Source: Sphingorhabdus sp. EL138
GTDB lineage: Bacteria; Pseudomonadota; Alphaproteobacteria; Sphingomonadales; Sphingomonadaceae
Assembly (NCBI RefSeq): GCF_900258045.1
Contig: NZ_OGVD01000004.1
Coordinates: 124,001-188,000 of the forward strand
DNA: 64,000 nt
Reading direction: 5' to 3'
The translations under genes were made by a program, and so were the position numbers. A model generated the notes under the pieces. That model saw only the letters and a list, made by a program, of their open reading frames with translations. It was not told the DNA's origin and did no database searches. Below, piece by piece: positions 55,021-63,011 of this stretch. Position 1 is the first letter of the stretch; each line of letters begins with the position of its first letter.

Positions 55021-55029
55021 TGTGGATAT
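55021..55029 (-). promoter_or_regulatory. Possible DnaA box
   Basis: TGTGGATAT on the plus strand is one base off the DnaA box (TGTGGATAA). Immediately downstream is an eight-T run and AT-rich DNA. DnaA control of nrdAB is known in E. coli; one degenerate box proves little. Confidence 0.3.
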
Positions 55030-55215
55030 TTTTTTTGTAAAATTTGACCCACCCTATTGCGTTCCGGTCAAGGCTTAGAAGGTCCACGCGTCGCTGCGCT
55101 GCAGCATGAATCGGCCGTCGACGAAGCGATTCATTTATACGACGAACAGAGTCGTTAAAATGTCATTTACCCTCTTGCATATAATTCTGATTCAGCCACT
55201 ATAGGTTGTGGTTAA

Positions 55216-55452
55216 GCCAAGGGGGCACACCAACGTATAGTATTACTCGCCAGTAACGCCGACTCGGTGGATGGCTCCCTTTGGCCTGAATCGCAAGCGA
55301 TTTATTCGGGTTTTTGGGCAAAAATAAATGCCCGCCCAGGCTGTAAAAATGTTATGTTAAACGGCTCGGCCGCAAGAGATTGTCCGAGTCGAACAATACA
55401 GGAACAAATGGCCCGGTATTAAACCCACCTTAAGGCTGGTCAAAGAGCCAGC
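55216..55452 (+). ncRNA. Structured nrdAB leader with terminator-like hairpin
   Basis: Between the NrdR box and nrdA is a run of at least four stems: 55216-55225 with 55276-55285 (ten pairs, two G-U) enclosing TTACT/AGTAA at 55243-55256; 55285-55310 (CCTGAAT...ATTCGGG) followed at once by TTTTT 55311-55315; 55362-55369 with 55384-55391; and 55435-55439 with 55448-55452 just ahead of the ribosome site. The second stem plus T-run looks like an intrinsic terminator within a leader, so attenuation is possible. Exact ends are unknown. No standard riboswitch consensus was recognised. Confidence 0.5.
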
Positions 55453-55490
55453 GAGACGATTGGTTTGGTAGTTTGATTAAGGGGGCTTTG

Positions 55491-57581
55491 ATGGATTTTA
55501 GAGATAACCGGGAAGATGCCGGGAATAGTGGTAGAGATATGAGTGAGAGTGACATGGGCGCCGAAGTTTTAGACACGCCAAAAGACAAATCCGAAGACAA
55601 AGCAGAAAGCACAGCCAAGAAAGCACCGGTGAAAGAACCGGAGATCAGCAAAAAGGCGGAAGCCGAAGCGGCGGCGACAAAGAAAAATGACGAGAAAGAA
55701 CTGAAGGCTGAACGGGACAGCCATAGCGTCGAAAAACGCCGGTTCAAAATCGTGCAGGATGACGCGCGCGATGATTTGCTGACCGATTTTGGCAAAGAGA
55801 CGCTGAAAGACCGTTACCTGCTTCCGGACGAGAGTTTCCAGGACCTCTTTTCCCGCGTGGCCGATGCCTATGCGGATGATCAGGATCATGCCCAGCGGCT
55901 CTATGACTATATTTCCAAGCTCTGGTTCATGCCGGCAACGCCTGTGCTGTCCAATGGCGGCACCGGTCGCGGCCTGCCGATCTCCTGTTATCTCAACAGC
56001 GTTGACGACAGCCTCGGCGGGATCGTCAACACCTGGAACGAGAATGTCTGGCTGGCCTCAAAGGGCGGCGGCATTGGCACCTATTGGGGCAGTGTCCGCG
56101 GCATTGGGGAGCCGGTTGGCCTGAATGGCAAGACGTCCGGCATCATTCCGTTCGTGCGGGTGATGGACAGCTTGACGCTTGCCATTTCACAGGGATCATT
56201 GCGGCGTGGTTCGGCGGCTTGCTATCTTGATATCAACCATCCGGAAATTGAAGAATTTCTTGAAATCAGAAAGCCTTCCGGTGACTTTAACCGGAAAGCT
56301 CTCAACCTCCACCACGGCGTATTGCTGACCGACGAATTCATGGAAGCGGTTCGCGACGGCACCGAGATGGATCTGAAATCACCCAAGACCGGCGAAGTGC
56401 GCGGCACAGTTGATGCGCGCTCGCTGTTCCAGAAACTGGTCGAGACGCGTCTCGCCACGGGTGAGCCCTATATCATCTTCAACGACACGGTGAACCGGAT
56501 GATGCCAAAACATCACCGCGATCTGGGCCTGAAAGTGTCCACGTCCAATCTGTGTTCCGAAATTACACTGCCGACGGGTCGTGATCATTTGGGTGAGGAC
56601 AGGACGGCAGTGTGTTGCCTGTCTTCACTCAACCTTGAAAAATGGGACGAATGGTCAGTCGACAAGGACTTTATCGAGGACGTGATGCGCTTCCTCGACA
56701 ATGTGCTTCAGGATTATATTGACCGTGCGCCCGATGAAATGGCGCGCGCCAAATATAGCGCCAGCCGCGAACGCAGTGTTGGTCTGGGCGTCATGGGCTT
56801 CCACAGCTTCTTGCAGGCCCGCGGCCTCGGCTTTGAAAGCGCGCTGGCAAAATCGTGGAATATGAAGATCTTCAAGCATGTTTCGGCCAAGGCGTCCGAA
56901 GCCAGCATGATGCTTGCCAAGGAACGCGGTCCATGTCCCGATGCAGCCGATCAGGGCGTGATGGAGCGTTTCTCCTGCAAGATGGCAATCGCACCAACCG
57001 CGTCCATCTCGATCATCTGCGGCGGAGCATCAGCCTGTATCGAACCGATCCCGGCGAATATCTACACGCATAAAACGCTGTCCGGCAGCTTCGTGGTCAA
57101 GAACCCGCATCTCGAAAAGCTGCTCGCTGAGAAATCCAAAGACAGCACCAATGTCTGGAATTCGATCCTTGAGCAGGGCGGCAGCGTCCAGCATCTCGAC
57201 TTCCTCTCGGCGGAAGAGAAAGACGCGTATAAAACCAGCTTCGAGATTGACCAGCGCTGGCTGCTTGAACTCGCGGCCGACCGCACGCCCTATATTGATC
57301 AGGCGCAGTCGCTGAACCTGTTCATTCCGGCGGATGTCGACAAATGGGATCTGCTGATGCTGCACTTCCGCGCATGGGAGCTGGGCATCAAGTCGCTCTA
57401 TTATCTGCGTTCGAAATCGATCCAGCGCGCTGGCTTTGCCGGACAGGAAGAAGCGTCCGACAGCAAAGGTGCCAATGTCGGCGGGGGCGTAGAGGCGGAC
57501 AATACGCTCGATCCGAAAAAGGTCGAGCTGATGACCACGCAAGGCAGCACCGATTATGACGAGTGTCTCGCCTGCCAATGA
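55491..57581 (+). CDS. nrdA: Ribonucleoside-diphosphate reductase, alpha subunit
   Basis: 696 aa from ATG 55491, AAGGGGG five bases upstream. Active-site elements: LPISCYLNSVDD, NLCSEITLPTG, CCLSSLNL and C-terminal ECLACQ thiol shuttle. The first about 75 residues are a charged Lys/Glu/Ala tail, likely disordered, and the ATP-cone allosteric domain normally at the N-terminus of NrdA is absent. Class I large subunit that reduces NDPs to dNDPs. Followed by a hairpin and nrdB 167 bp on. Confidence 0.95.
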   Translation: MDFRDNREDAGNSGRDMSESDMGAEVLDTPKDKSEDKAESTAKKAPVKEPEISKKAEAEAAATKKNDEKELKAERDSHSVEKRRFKIVQDDARDDLLTDFGKETLKDRYLLPDESFQDLFSRVADAYADDQDHAQRLYDYISKLWFMPATPVLSNGGTGRGLPISCYLNSVDDSLGGIVNTWNENVWLASKGGGIGTYWGSVRGIGEPVGLNGKTSGIIPFVRVMDSLTLAISQGSLRRGSAACYLDINHPEIEEFLEIRKPSGDFNRKALNLHHGVLLTDEFMEAVRDGTEMDLKSPKTGEVRGTVDARSLFQKLVETRLATGEPYIIFNDTVNRMMPKHHRDLGLKVSTSNLCSEITLPTGRDHLGEDRTAVCCLSSLNLEKWDEWSVDKDFIEDVMRFLDNVLQDYIDRAPDEMARAKYSASRERSVGLGVMGFHSFLQARGLGFESALAKSWNMKIFKHVSAKASEASMMLAKERGPCPDAADQGVMERFSCKMAIAPTASISIICGGASACIEPIPANIYTHKTLSGSFVVKNPHLEKLLAEKSKDSTNVWNSILEQGGSVQHLDFLSAEEKDAYKTSFEIDQRWLLELAADRTPYIDQAQSLNLFIPADVDKWDLLMLHFRAWELGIKSLYYLRSKSIQRAGFAGQEEASDSKGANVGGGVEADNTLDPKKVELMTTQGSTDYDECLACQ

Positions 57582-57612
57582 TCAGGCGCCAATAATAGGC
57601 AGTTTGCCCACT

Positions 57613-57655
57613 GCCCCCTCCCGTTTGCTCCTTTAGGGAGGGGGCTGTTTTCTTC
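57613..57655 (+). terminator. GC-rich hairpin between nrdA and nrdB
   Basis: Ten-pair stem GCCCCCTCCC (57613-57622) and GGGAGGGGGC (57636-57645) with a 13-nt loop, followed by TGTTTTCTTC. It may terminate part of the transcript so that nrdA exceeds nrdB, or protect an mRNA end. Confidence 0.65.
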
Positions 57656-57748
57656 AAGACTATAAAGGACGCGCGGCCTATGGTGGCCAGATGATGTACG
57701 CCCATATGATAATATGATGAAAAGTACGAAAGCGGAGTAACGGAAAAA

Positions 57749-58807
57749 ATGTCACTTTTGGAAGCACGTAAAACCTACAAGCCCTTTGAATATCCATGGG
57801 CCTATGACTTCTGGAAGCGGCAGCAGCAGATTCACTGGATGCCGGAAGAAGTGCCATTGGGCGAGGATTGCCGCGACTGGGCGCAGAAGCTGACCGACCA
57901 TGAGCGCAACCTGCTGACGCAGATTTTCCGCTTCTTCACGCAGGCCGATGTCGAGGTGCAGGATTGCTATCACGATAAATATGGGCGCGTCTTTAAACCG
58001 ACCGAAGTCAAGATGATGCTCACGGCGTTCAGCAATATGGAAACCGTCCACATCGCCGCTTATTCCCACTTGCTCGACACCATTGGTATGCCTGAATCCG
58101 AGTACAGCATGTTCCTCGAATATGAGGAGATGAAGGACAAGCATGACTATCTCGGCACATTCGGCGTCGACACGGATGAAGATATTGCCAAGACGCTGGC
58201 GATGTTCGGCGGCTTTACCGAAGGCCTGCAGCTGTTCGCCAGCTTCGCGATGCTGATGAACTTCCCGCGCTTCAACAAGATGAAGGGCATGGGGCAGATT
58301 GTGAGCTGGTCGGTGCGCGATGAATCGCTCCACTGCGAAGGCATTGTCAAAATGTTCCACACGTTTGTGAACGAGCGCGACTGCCTGACCAAGCAGGTCA
58401 AGGAAGATATTATCGACTGCTGCCAAAAGACAGTCCGCCTGGAAGATGCGTTTATCGATCTGGCGTTCAGCGACGGTCCGGTGACCGGCATGACCGCGAA
58501 AGAGATTAAGCGCTATATCCGCTACATTGCCGACTGGCGTCTGGGCCAGCTGGGCTTTGATCCCATTTACATGATCGAAGACCACCCGCTGCCATGGCTC
58601 GCGCCATTGCTCAACGGTGTCGAGCACGCCAATTTCTTCGAAACCCGCGCCACCGAATATTCCAAAGGCGCCACCCGCGGCAATTGGAACGAAGTGTGGG
58701 ATTCATTCGACCAGCGCAAAGGCGGCAAGATTATCGGTATCGAAGAAACCGATAATGATGATGATGGCGAAGATATGTTTGAGCAGGCGGGAGTTGCTGC
58801 GGAGTAG
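57749..58807 (+). CDS. nrdB: Ribonucleoside-diphosphate reductase, beta subunit
   Basis: 352 aa. Di-iron/radical core with DVEVQDCYHDKY, METVHIAAYSHLLDTI (the radical tyrosine region), RDESLHCEGIV and the C-terminal acidic tail ending in MFEQAGVAAE. Makes the tyrosyl radical used by NrdA. Ribosome site GGAG before ATG 57749. No ATP-cone at its N-terminus either. Confidence 0.95.
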   Translation: MSLLEARKTYKPFEYPWAYDFWKRQQQIHWMPEEVPLGEDCRDWAQKLTDHERNLLTQIFRFFTQADVEVQDCYHDKYGRVFKPTEVKMMLTAFSNMETVHIAAYSHLLDTIGMPESEYSMFLEYEEMKDKHDYLGTFGVDTDEDIAKTLAMFGGFTEGLQLFASFAMLMNFPRFNKMKGMGQIVSWSVRDESLHCEGIVKMFHTFVNERDCLTKQVKEDIIDCCQKTVRLEDAFIDLAFSDGPVTGMTAKEIKRYIRYIADWRLGQLGFDPIYMIEDHPLPWLAPLLNGVEHANFFETRATEYSKGATRGNWNEVWDSFDQRKGGKIIGIEETDNDDDGEDMFEQAGVAAE

Positions 58808-58844
58808 GGCATATCATTTAGTTTGTTTGCTGAGATGATATAGA

Positions 58845-59636
58845 ATGACAGGCGTTACCCTAGATAAATTGAAAGATTTATCGATATTGATTCCAGCCAT
58901 TCATATTGTGATGTGCTTCAGCTATTTGCTTTTTTATTATATGAGTTTTGGATACGGGATTCACATTTTCTCTAGTCCCGTAGATGTTTTTGCCATTTCT
59001 CTTGGCGAATTGCTGCCCATTTACATATTTTTGGCTCTGGGAAGCGTAATTGGAATTGGGCAAGGCAAGTTATTTATCTCATTCGCAAGAGATCTTACGG
59101 ATGATGAAATTGAGTCTATCGGCGAGAGTAAGTTGTCGCGATTTCTCGCAGTTTCAAAAGGCAACCCACATATGTTTATCGCATTGGTTGGGGGTTCAGT
59201 ATTCGTATTACTTGCTCTACTTTCTGTGATAATTTTTTATGCAAGAACAGGTTTCCTGCACTTCACTTTTGCCAATATAGTTTTGATCTTCGGATGGGTG
59301 GTCATAGACCAATTTTTTGTGCGTCGCAGCGGACTAAATAAAATACAGCGTGAGCTGATATTTTACGGTGGATTTGCTCTTATTATGACTGTGAGCGCGG
59401 GGCTTCACCAAGGGCAAATGGATCGCCATCTGGCATATAGTCAACTTGAAAGCAATAATCCCAAATGTGAAGAATTGATTGTTCTGCGATCACTGTCCGA
59501 TAGGTTTCTGGCGGTGGACAAAGATAATACCCGATTAATTATCGATGAGGAATGCAAACCTGTTTTTACATTGTTTGACAGTTCCGGTTTTCAAAAGTTT
59601 CCAGCTATATCAGTTTATGATCTTATTCGTACATAA
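58845..59636 (+). CDS. AT-rich multi-pass membrane protein, 263 aa
   Basis: Five hydrophobic segments: about 12-32, 47-66, 110-131, 137-155 and 166-183; a loop DLTDDEIESIGESKLSRF between 2 and 3; and a C-terminal soluble part of 75 residues (KCEELIVLRSLSDRFLAVDK). Codon use is much more AT-rich than nrdB, 38 bp upstream, suggesting acquisition. No family recognised. Confidence 0.75.
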   Translation: MTGVTLDKLKDLSILIPAIHIVMCFSYLLFYYMSFGYGIHIFSSPVDVFAISLGELLPIYIFLALGSVIGIGQGKLFISFARDLTDDEIESIGESKLSRFLAVSKGNPHMFIALVGGSVFVLLALLSVIIFYARTGFLHFTFANIVLIFGWVVIDQFFVRRSGLNKIQRELIFYGGFALIMTVSAGLHQGQMDRHLAYSQLESNNPKCEELIVLRSLSDRFLAVDKDNTRLIIDEECKPVFTLFDSSGFQKFPAISVYDLIRT

Positions 59637-59766
59637 CAAGTTCGGATTACGGCGAGGATTACGGTGACAGTTTACTAAATACACTTATTAGCAAACCGCT
59701 ACCGGACCCAATTCACCGCCAATAATCATCTCACTCCGCTCCATCATGGCGACTGGAGCGTACGAG

Positions 59767-59787
59767 ATACCGAAACAAGTTCGGTAT
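59767..59787 (+). repeat. REP-like palindrome 1
   Basis: 8-bp arms ATACCGAA/TTCGGTAT around centre ACAAG, flanked by GAG on the left. First of five 21-bp units of the form GAG-ATNCNGAA-ACAAG-TTCNGNAT-GACG. Confidence 0.8.
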
Positions 59788-59848
59788 GAAGAATGGTTGG
59801 GGCGGTGGGAGAGGACGATGTTTCGCTTTCCTGTTCCTCTCTTTCGTC

Positions 59849-59869
59849 ATCCTGAACTTGTTTCAGGAT
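59849..59869 (-). repeat. REP-like palindrome 2
   Basis: ATCCTGAA/TTCAGGAT around CTTGT; flanks CGTC and CTC show it is in the opposite orientation to palindrome 1. Forms a tail-to-tail pair with palindrome 3. Confidence 0.85.
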
Positions 59870-59898
59870 CTCTTGCGGTTTTGTGCTTCCTTGATGAG

Positions 59899-59919
59899 AT
59901 GCTGAAACGAGTTCAGCAT
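59899..59919 (+). repeat. REP-like palindrome 3
   Basis: ATGCTGAA/TTCAGCAT around ACGAG, flanked by GAG and GACG. The arm differs from palindrome 2 at one position with the complement also changed. Confidence 0.85.
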
Positions 59920-59945
59920 GACGAACTGGGATGAAGAGGTCTTTT

Positions 59946-60251
59946 TTACCTTAATGGCTCGAATCCCAGATCCTCGGCGAGGTCGCGCCAGTCGGGGTTG
60001 GTGGCTTCGATCAAGTTGATCTTCCACGGGCGGTGCCAGTTTTTCAGCTGTTTTTCGCGGGCGATGGCTAGCTCCATGGTGCCGAATTGCTCGAAATGGA
60101 CCAGCCGTTTGAGGCGGTATTTTTGGGTGAAACCGGGCACGATGCCTTCGCGGTGTTGGTGGATGCGCTGGATCAGGTTTGATGTGACACCGATATAGGG
60201 CAGGCCGCGGGCTTTGTTGGTGACGATATAGGTAGCGGGTTGGAAGGGCAT
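59946..60251 (-). CDS. GIY-YIG nuclease family protein (COG2827-like)
   Basis: 101 aa. The two-strand motif Y8-I-V...Y19-I-G, then TSNLIQRIHQHREG with the catalytic Arg, VHFEQFGTMELAIAREKQLKNW with the conserved Glu and Lys. Stand-alone GIY-YIG domain of the UPF0213/YhbQ type, no UvrC or homing partner domain. Catalyses single-strand DNA cleavage in known members. REP-like palindromes lie on both sides within 90 bp of each end (59849, 59899, 60275), an unusual context. Confidence 0.9.
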   Translation of the reverse strand: MPFQPATYIVTNKARGLPYIGVTSNLIQRIHQHREGIVPGFTQKYRLKRLVHFEQFGTMELAIAREKQLKNWHRPWKINLIEATNPDWRDLAEDLGFEPLR

Positions 60252-60274
60252 GTTTTGAAGGTTGCGTTATTTGG

Positions 60275-60295
60275 ATCCTGAAACAAGTTCAGGAT
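60275..60295 (+). repeat. REP-like palindrome 4
   Basis: ATCCTGAA/TTCAGGAT around ACAAG, followed by GACGA. Lies 24 bp upstream of the GIY-YIG start; same sequence as palindrome 2 in opposite orientation. Confidence 0.85.
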
Positions 60296-60386
60296 GACGA
60301 TTGGGGTTTGACAGTTTTGGACTCTCATTTCGTTATCCCGAACTACCCTATCATTTTGTCATCCTGAACTATCCCTTCATCTCGTC

Positions 60387-60407
60387 ATCCCGGACTTGTT
60401 TCGGGAT
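60387..60407 (-). repeat. REP-like palindrome 5 with two degenerate half-sites before it
   Basis: ATCCCGGA/TTCGGGAT around CTTGT (one G-T pair), flanked by CGTC and CTC. Half-sites ATCCCGAACTA (60335) and ATCCTGAACTA (60361) look like decayed copies. Confidence 0.8.
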
Positions 60408-60488
60408 CTCATGCGGCAAAGATCAGGTTCAACAGCCTCCCAAAAAACCGCTTTCCTACACGCCCCCATCCATGGCTTAATCCGCGCC

Positions 60489-61019
60489 ATGAAAAACCAA
60501 CGCTCAACCTCCCCCAAACCCGACCCGCGCAGTGCGGCTGTGCAGAATCGCCGTATCTCGCGCATTCCCGCCTTTACGCCTGTGGAGCTGCGCGGACGGC
60601 ATGACGGGTGGTCGCCGGTGCGGCAGGCGGAGTTTATTGGCTATCTGGCCGAAACGCGCTGCGTTAAACAGGCGGCGGCGCGGGTGGGGATGAGCCGGGA
60701 GAGCGCTTATCGCCTGCGCCGCAAGCCGGGGGCGAAGGGTTTTGCCGCCGCGTGGGATTTTATCCTCGAAGGACCGGAGACTTCGGACGGGCACGGCGGA
60801 CGAAAACCAAAGGTCACACTAGAAAAGCTGTTTCAGCGTATCCGGGTAGGCCGCTATCGCCCGATGATGCGCGCCGGGCGCTATGTCGGGACATTGCAAA
60901 AGCCTGATGTTTCAGCGCTTCTGGCCGCTATATCGCGTCTTGACATGGTCGCGCCGCAGGAGGATCACTGGGATGATTTCCCGGCGGACCATGTCAACAA
61001 AAAGGGGGCTTCACTGTGA
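60489..61019 (+). CDS. HTH-containing protein, 176 aa
   Basis: Chosen start ATG 60489; the frame is open from 60396, inside repeat DNA. Residues about 60-82 (GYLAETRCVKQAAARVGMSRESAYRLRR) read as a helix-turn-helix resembling that of transposase or phage-terminase small subunits and other sphingomonad hypothetical proteins. C-terminal VTLEKLFQRIRVGRYRPMMRAGRYVGTL is basic. Probable DNA-binding protein. Its stop overlaps the next start as GTGA. Confidence 0.72.
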   Translation: MKNQRSTSPKPDPRSAAVQNRRISRIPAFTPVELRGRHDGWSPVRQAEFIGYLAETRCVKQAAARVGMSRESAYRLRRKPGAKGFAAAWDFILEGPETSDGHGGRKPKVTLEKLFQRIRVGRYRPMMRAGRYVGTLQKPDVSALLAAISRLDMVAPQEDHWDDFPADHVNKKGASL

Positions 61020-61432
61020 ACTTGACCAGCGTGAACCTGAACGGCAAATCCATCGCCCGCATCCTCTTCGCGCTCGCTGCGCTTTATGGCATTCCGGTGC
61101 TGTTGCTCGGCCTGTTCGGGGAGGCACGGTTTAACGCCGCAACGCCGCCGGCGATCACCCATCCGGAATTCTACTATGGCTTTCATGGGCTCGCGCTGGT
61201 GTTCCAGCTGATCTTTGTCCTGATCGCCATCGACCCGTTACGCTATCGCCCGTTGATGCTGGTGGCGGTGCTGGAAAAGCTCGCCTTTTTCGGACCCGGG
61301 CTATGGCTCTATTCCAGCGGCCGCCTGGCCGAGGGCGGGGCGTTTTACGGCGCGATGATCGACGGTATCTGGGCGCTGCTGTTTCTGCTGGCATGGGCGT
61401 TGACCCGCCCGAAAGGCGGTGCAGGTACCTGA
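61016..61432 (+). CDS. Four-helix membrane protein, 138 aa
   Basis: GTG start overlapping the HTH gene by 4 bp, so co-translated. Helices about 12-34, 53-71, 79-98 and 110-128, with little outside the membrane. No family recognised; DoxX/DUF-like small membrane protein in appearance. Confidence 0.75.
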   Translation: MNLTSVNLNGKSIARILFALAALYGIPVLLLGLFGEARFNAATPPAITHPEFYYGFHGLALVFQLIFVLIAIDPLRYRPLMLVAVLEKLAFFGPGLWLYSSGRLAEGGAFYGAMIDGIWALLFLLAWALTRPKGGAGT

Positions 61433-61582
61433 CAGCGCTTCTGGCGCTCCCTGTTTTTGAACCGGTTGCCGACAGACCGTCTTGCCCCCGGGGCTCTCCT
61501 TCTGTACGCTCAGATTTTCGGGGCTAGACTGATGAAGGGTTTTCTGATCCGGAGACGGATCGCACAAAGATAGGTTATTGGA

Positions 61583-62638
61583 TTGAGCTTTTCCGAAATT
61601 ATGCTTGCCCTGGCGTTGACCCACGCACCGGCAACCCCCATACCCCCACCAACCATTGCGGATCACTCCTTTGATATAGACAGGATCGAAGTGCAGGATC
61701 TGCGCGCGCCGGCTGCATCGGCGTCGCTGTCACCGGCATCGTTATCGGCACAGGCGCAGCTATTCGGCGCGCTGGCCATCGCGCCGGGAGAAGCGGAGCC
61801 GTCAACCCAGCCCGGCCAGGTGCCATGGCCCGTGCCGCTGGAGCCGGCACCATTGGAGCCAGCGCCGCTGGAAACAGCGCCGCCTCCACCGGTGCTGGAC
61901 GAACCGCTCTTGCCTGTCGATCCTTTAAGCCCCGATGCCGATCTTGCGGCTGACCCGGCCGATGGCAATGAAATCGTCGTCACGGCCCGTCCGCGCGCGC
62001 CAAAGATCGACCCGCTGCAGGAGCTGAATGCCGACAGTTTCGAAATCATTCAGGATGTTGACGATGCCGTGGTCGGCCCCGTCGCGCTGGCTTATGAAGA
62101 TACCGTGCCGAGCCCGGTGCGCAGCGGCATCTCCAATTTTCTCAGCAATCTGGGCGAGCCGATTGTTTTCCTGAACTATCTGCTGCAGCTCAAACCCGGC
62201 AAGGCGATGGAAACACTGGGCCGCTTCACCATCAACTCGACCATCGGGATTGGCGGGCTGGTGGATGTTGCTAAAAAACCGCCGTTCAACCTGCCCAAGC
62301 GTAATAACGGCTTTGCCAATACGCTGGGCTATTATGGTGTGGAGCCGGGGCCGTTTCTTTTTCTGCCGCTGATCGGGCCGACGACGGTTCGCGATCTGTT
62401 TGGGCGTGTGGTCGATCTGTCGGTCCTGCCGGTCGGGGTCGGAAAGCCGTTTAACGAGCTGGTCTATACTCTCCCGGCGGGGATTATCACCTCGCTCGAT
62501 ACGCGCGCCGAGCAGGACGAGCAGTTCAGGAAGCTGCGCGAAGCCGACGATCCCTATATCGCGACAAGAGAGCTTTACCTGAAACAGCGGCAGGCCGAAA
62601 TTGACGCGCTGCGCGGGAAAGAACCCGAAGACAAATAG
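61583..62638 (+). CDS. MlaA (VacJ) homologue without lipobox
   Basis: 351 aa from TTG 61583 (an in-frame stop at 61571 bars a longer product; ATG 61601 is possible). From residue about 160: EDTVPSPVRSGISNFLSNLG, LLQLKPGKAMETLGRFTINS, IGIGGLVDVA, FANTLGYYGVEPGPFLFLPLIG, the MlaA family core that removes phospholipids from the outer leaflet. The N-terminal 150 residues are Ala/Pro-rich with no cysteine, so the lipid anchor common in MlaA is missing; NEIVVTARPRAP resembles a TonB-box-like segment. Confidence 0.85.
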   Translation: MSFSEIMLALALTHAPATPIPPPTIADHSFDIDRIEVQDLRAPAASASLSPASLSAQAQLFGALAIAPGEAEPSTQPGQVPWPVPLEPAPLEPAPLETAPPPPVLDEPLLPVDPLSPDADLAADPADGNEIVVTARPRAPKIDPLQELNADSFEIIQDVDDAVVGPVALAYEDTVPSPVRSGISNFLSNLGEPIVFLNYLLQLKPGKAMETLGRFTINSTIGIGGLVDVAKKPPFNLPKRNNGFANTLGYYGVEPGPFLFLPLIGPTTVRDLFGRVVDLSVLPVGVGKPFNELVYTLPAGIITSLDTRAEQDEQFRKLREADDPYIATRELYLKQRQAEIDALRGKEPEDK

Positions 62639-62647
62639 GACGCCGAT

Positions 62648-62673
62648 GGCCGGATCCTGCTGCGGGTCCGGCC
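62648..62673 (+). terminator. Ten-pair hairpin after mlaA
   Basis: GGCCGGATCC (62648-62657) pairs with GGGTCCGGCC (62664-62673) with a 6-nt loop and one G-T pair. Only a weak T-tract (CTTTCC) follows, so terminator function is probable but not certain. Confidence 0.5.
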
Positions 62674-62770
62674 GCTTTCCGAACAGTCTCCCGCCCGATA
62701 TTTGACCTGGATCAAAGCGATCCCGGTGCGTCGCTGCCACCATGCTGTCCGACATGGAAGGAGATGCGAT

Positions 62771-62887
62771 ATGTCGGAGCATATGATGCAGTGGCCGGTG
62801 CTGCTATTCATCGGGATGGTGGCCTTTTTCGGTCTGGGTCTGATCTACGGGACCATCGCCGAAACGCTGAATGAACGAAGAGAATAG
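62771..62887 (+). CDS. Small membrane protein, 38 aa
   Basis: ATG 62771 with AAGGAG seven bases upstream. One transmembrane helix WPVLLFIGMVAFFGLGLIYG, then TIAETLNERRE. Ended by a terminator seven bases later, which supports a real, separately expressed gene. No family recognised. Confidence 0.68.
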   Translation: MSEHMMQWPVLLFIGMVAFFGLGLIYGTIAETLNERRE

Positions 62888-62893
62888 AAAACG

Positions 62894-62917
62894 GCCCCTG
62901 TCGAAATGGGGCTTTTT
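62894..62917 (+). terminator. Rho-independent terminator
   Basis: GCCCC (62894-62898), 9-nt loop, GGGGC (62908-62912), then TTTTT. Closely follows the 38-aa gene. Confidence 0.8.
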
Positions 62918-63011
62918 GAAATCGGTCAGGATGGGGCTTGTTCAAGCCAGCCTCCGGTAATTCGCGCCACGGCCCATTTACTTTTCACAAAACCGTCATG
63001 AAACTGTCTTG

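Larger units (their letters stand above)
59637..59945. other. Gene-free stretch holding three REP-like palindromes
   Basis: No gene seen. Contents are the palindromes at 59767, 59849 and 59899. A 62-codon open frame here is simply their read-through. Confidence 0.75.

Noticed and set aside
54910-55490. Cobalamin riboswitch controlling ribonucleotide reductase
   Set aside because: No B12-box or GCCACTG-type core on the plus strand, and this is a class I enzyme.
59746-59934. 62-codon frame left of the GIY-YIG gene
   Set aside because: Consists of the palindromic repeats read through.
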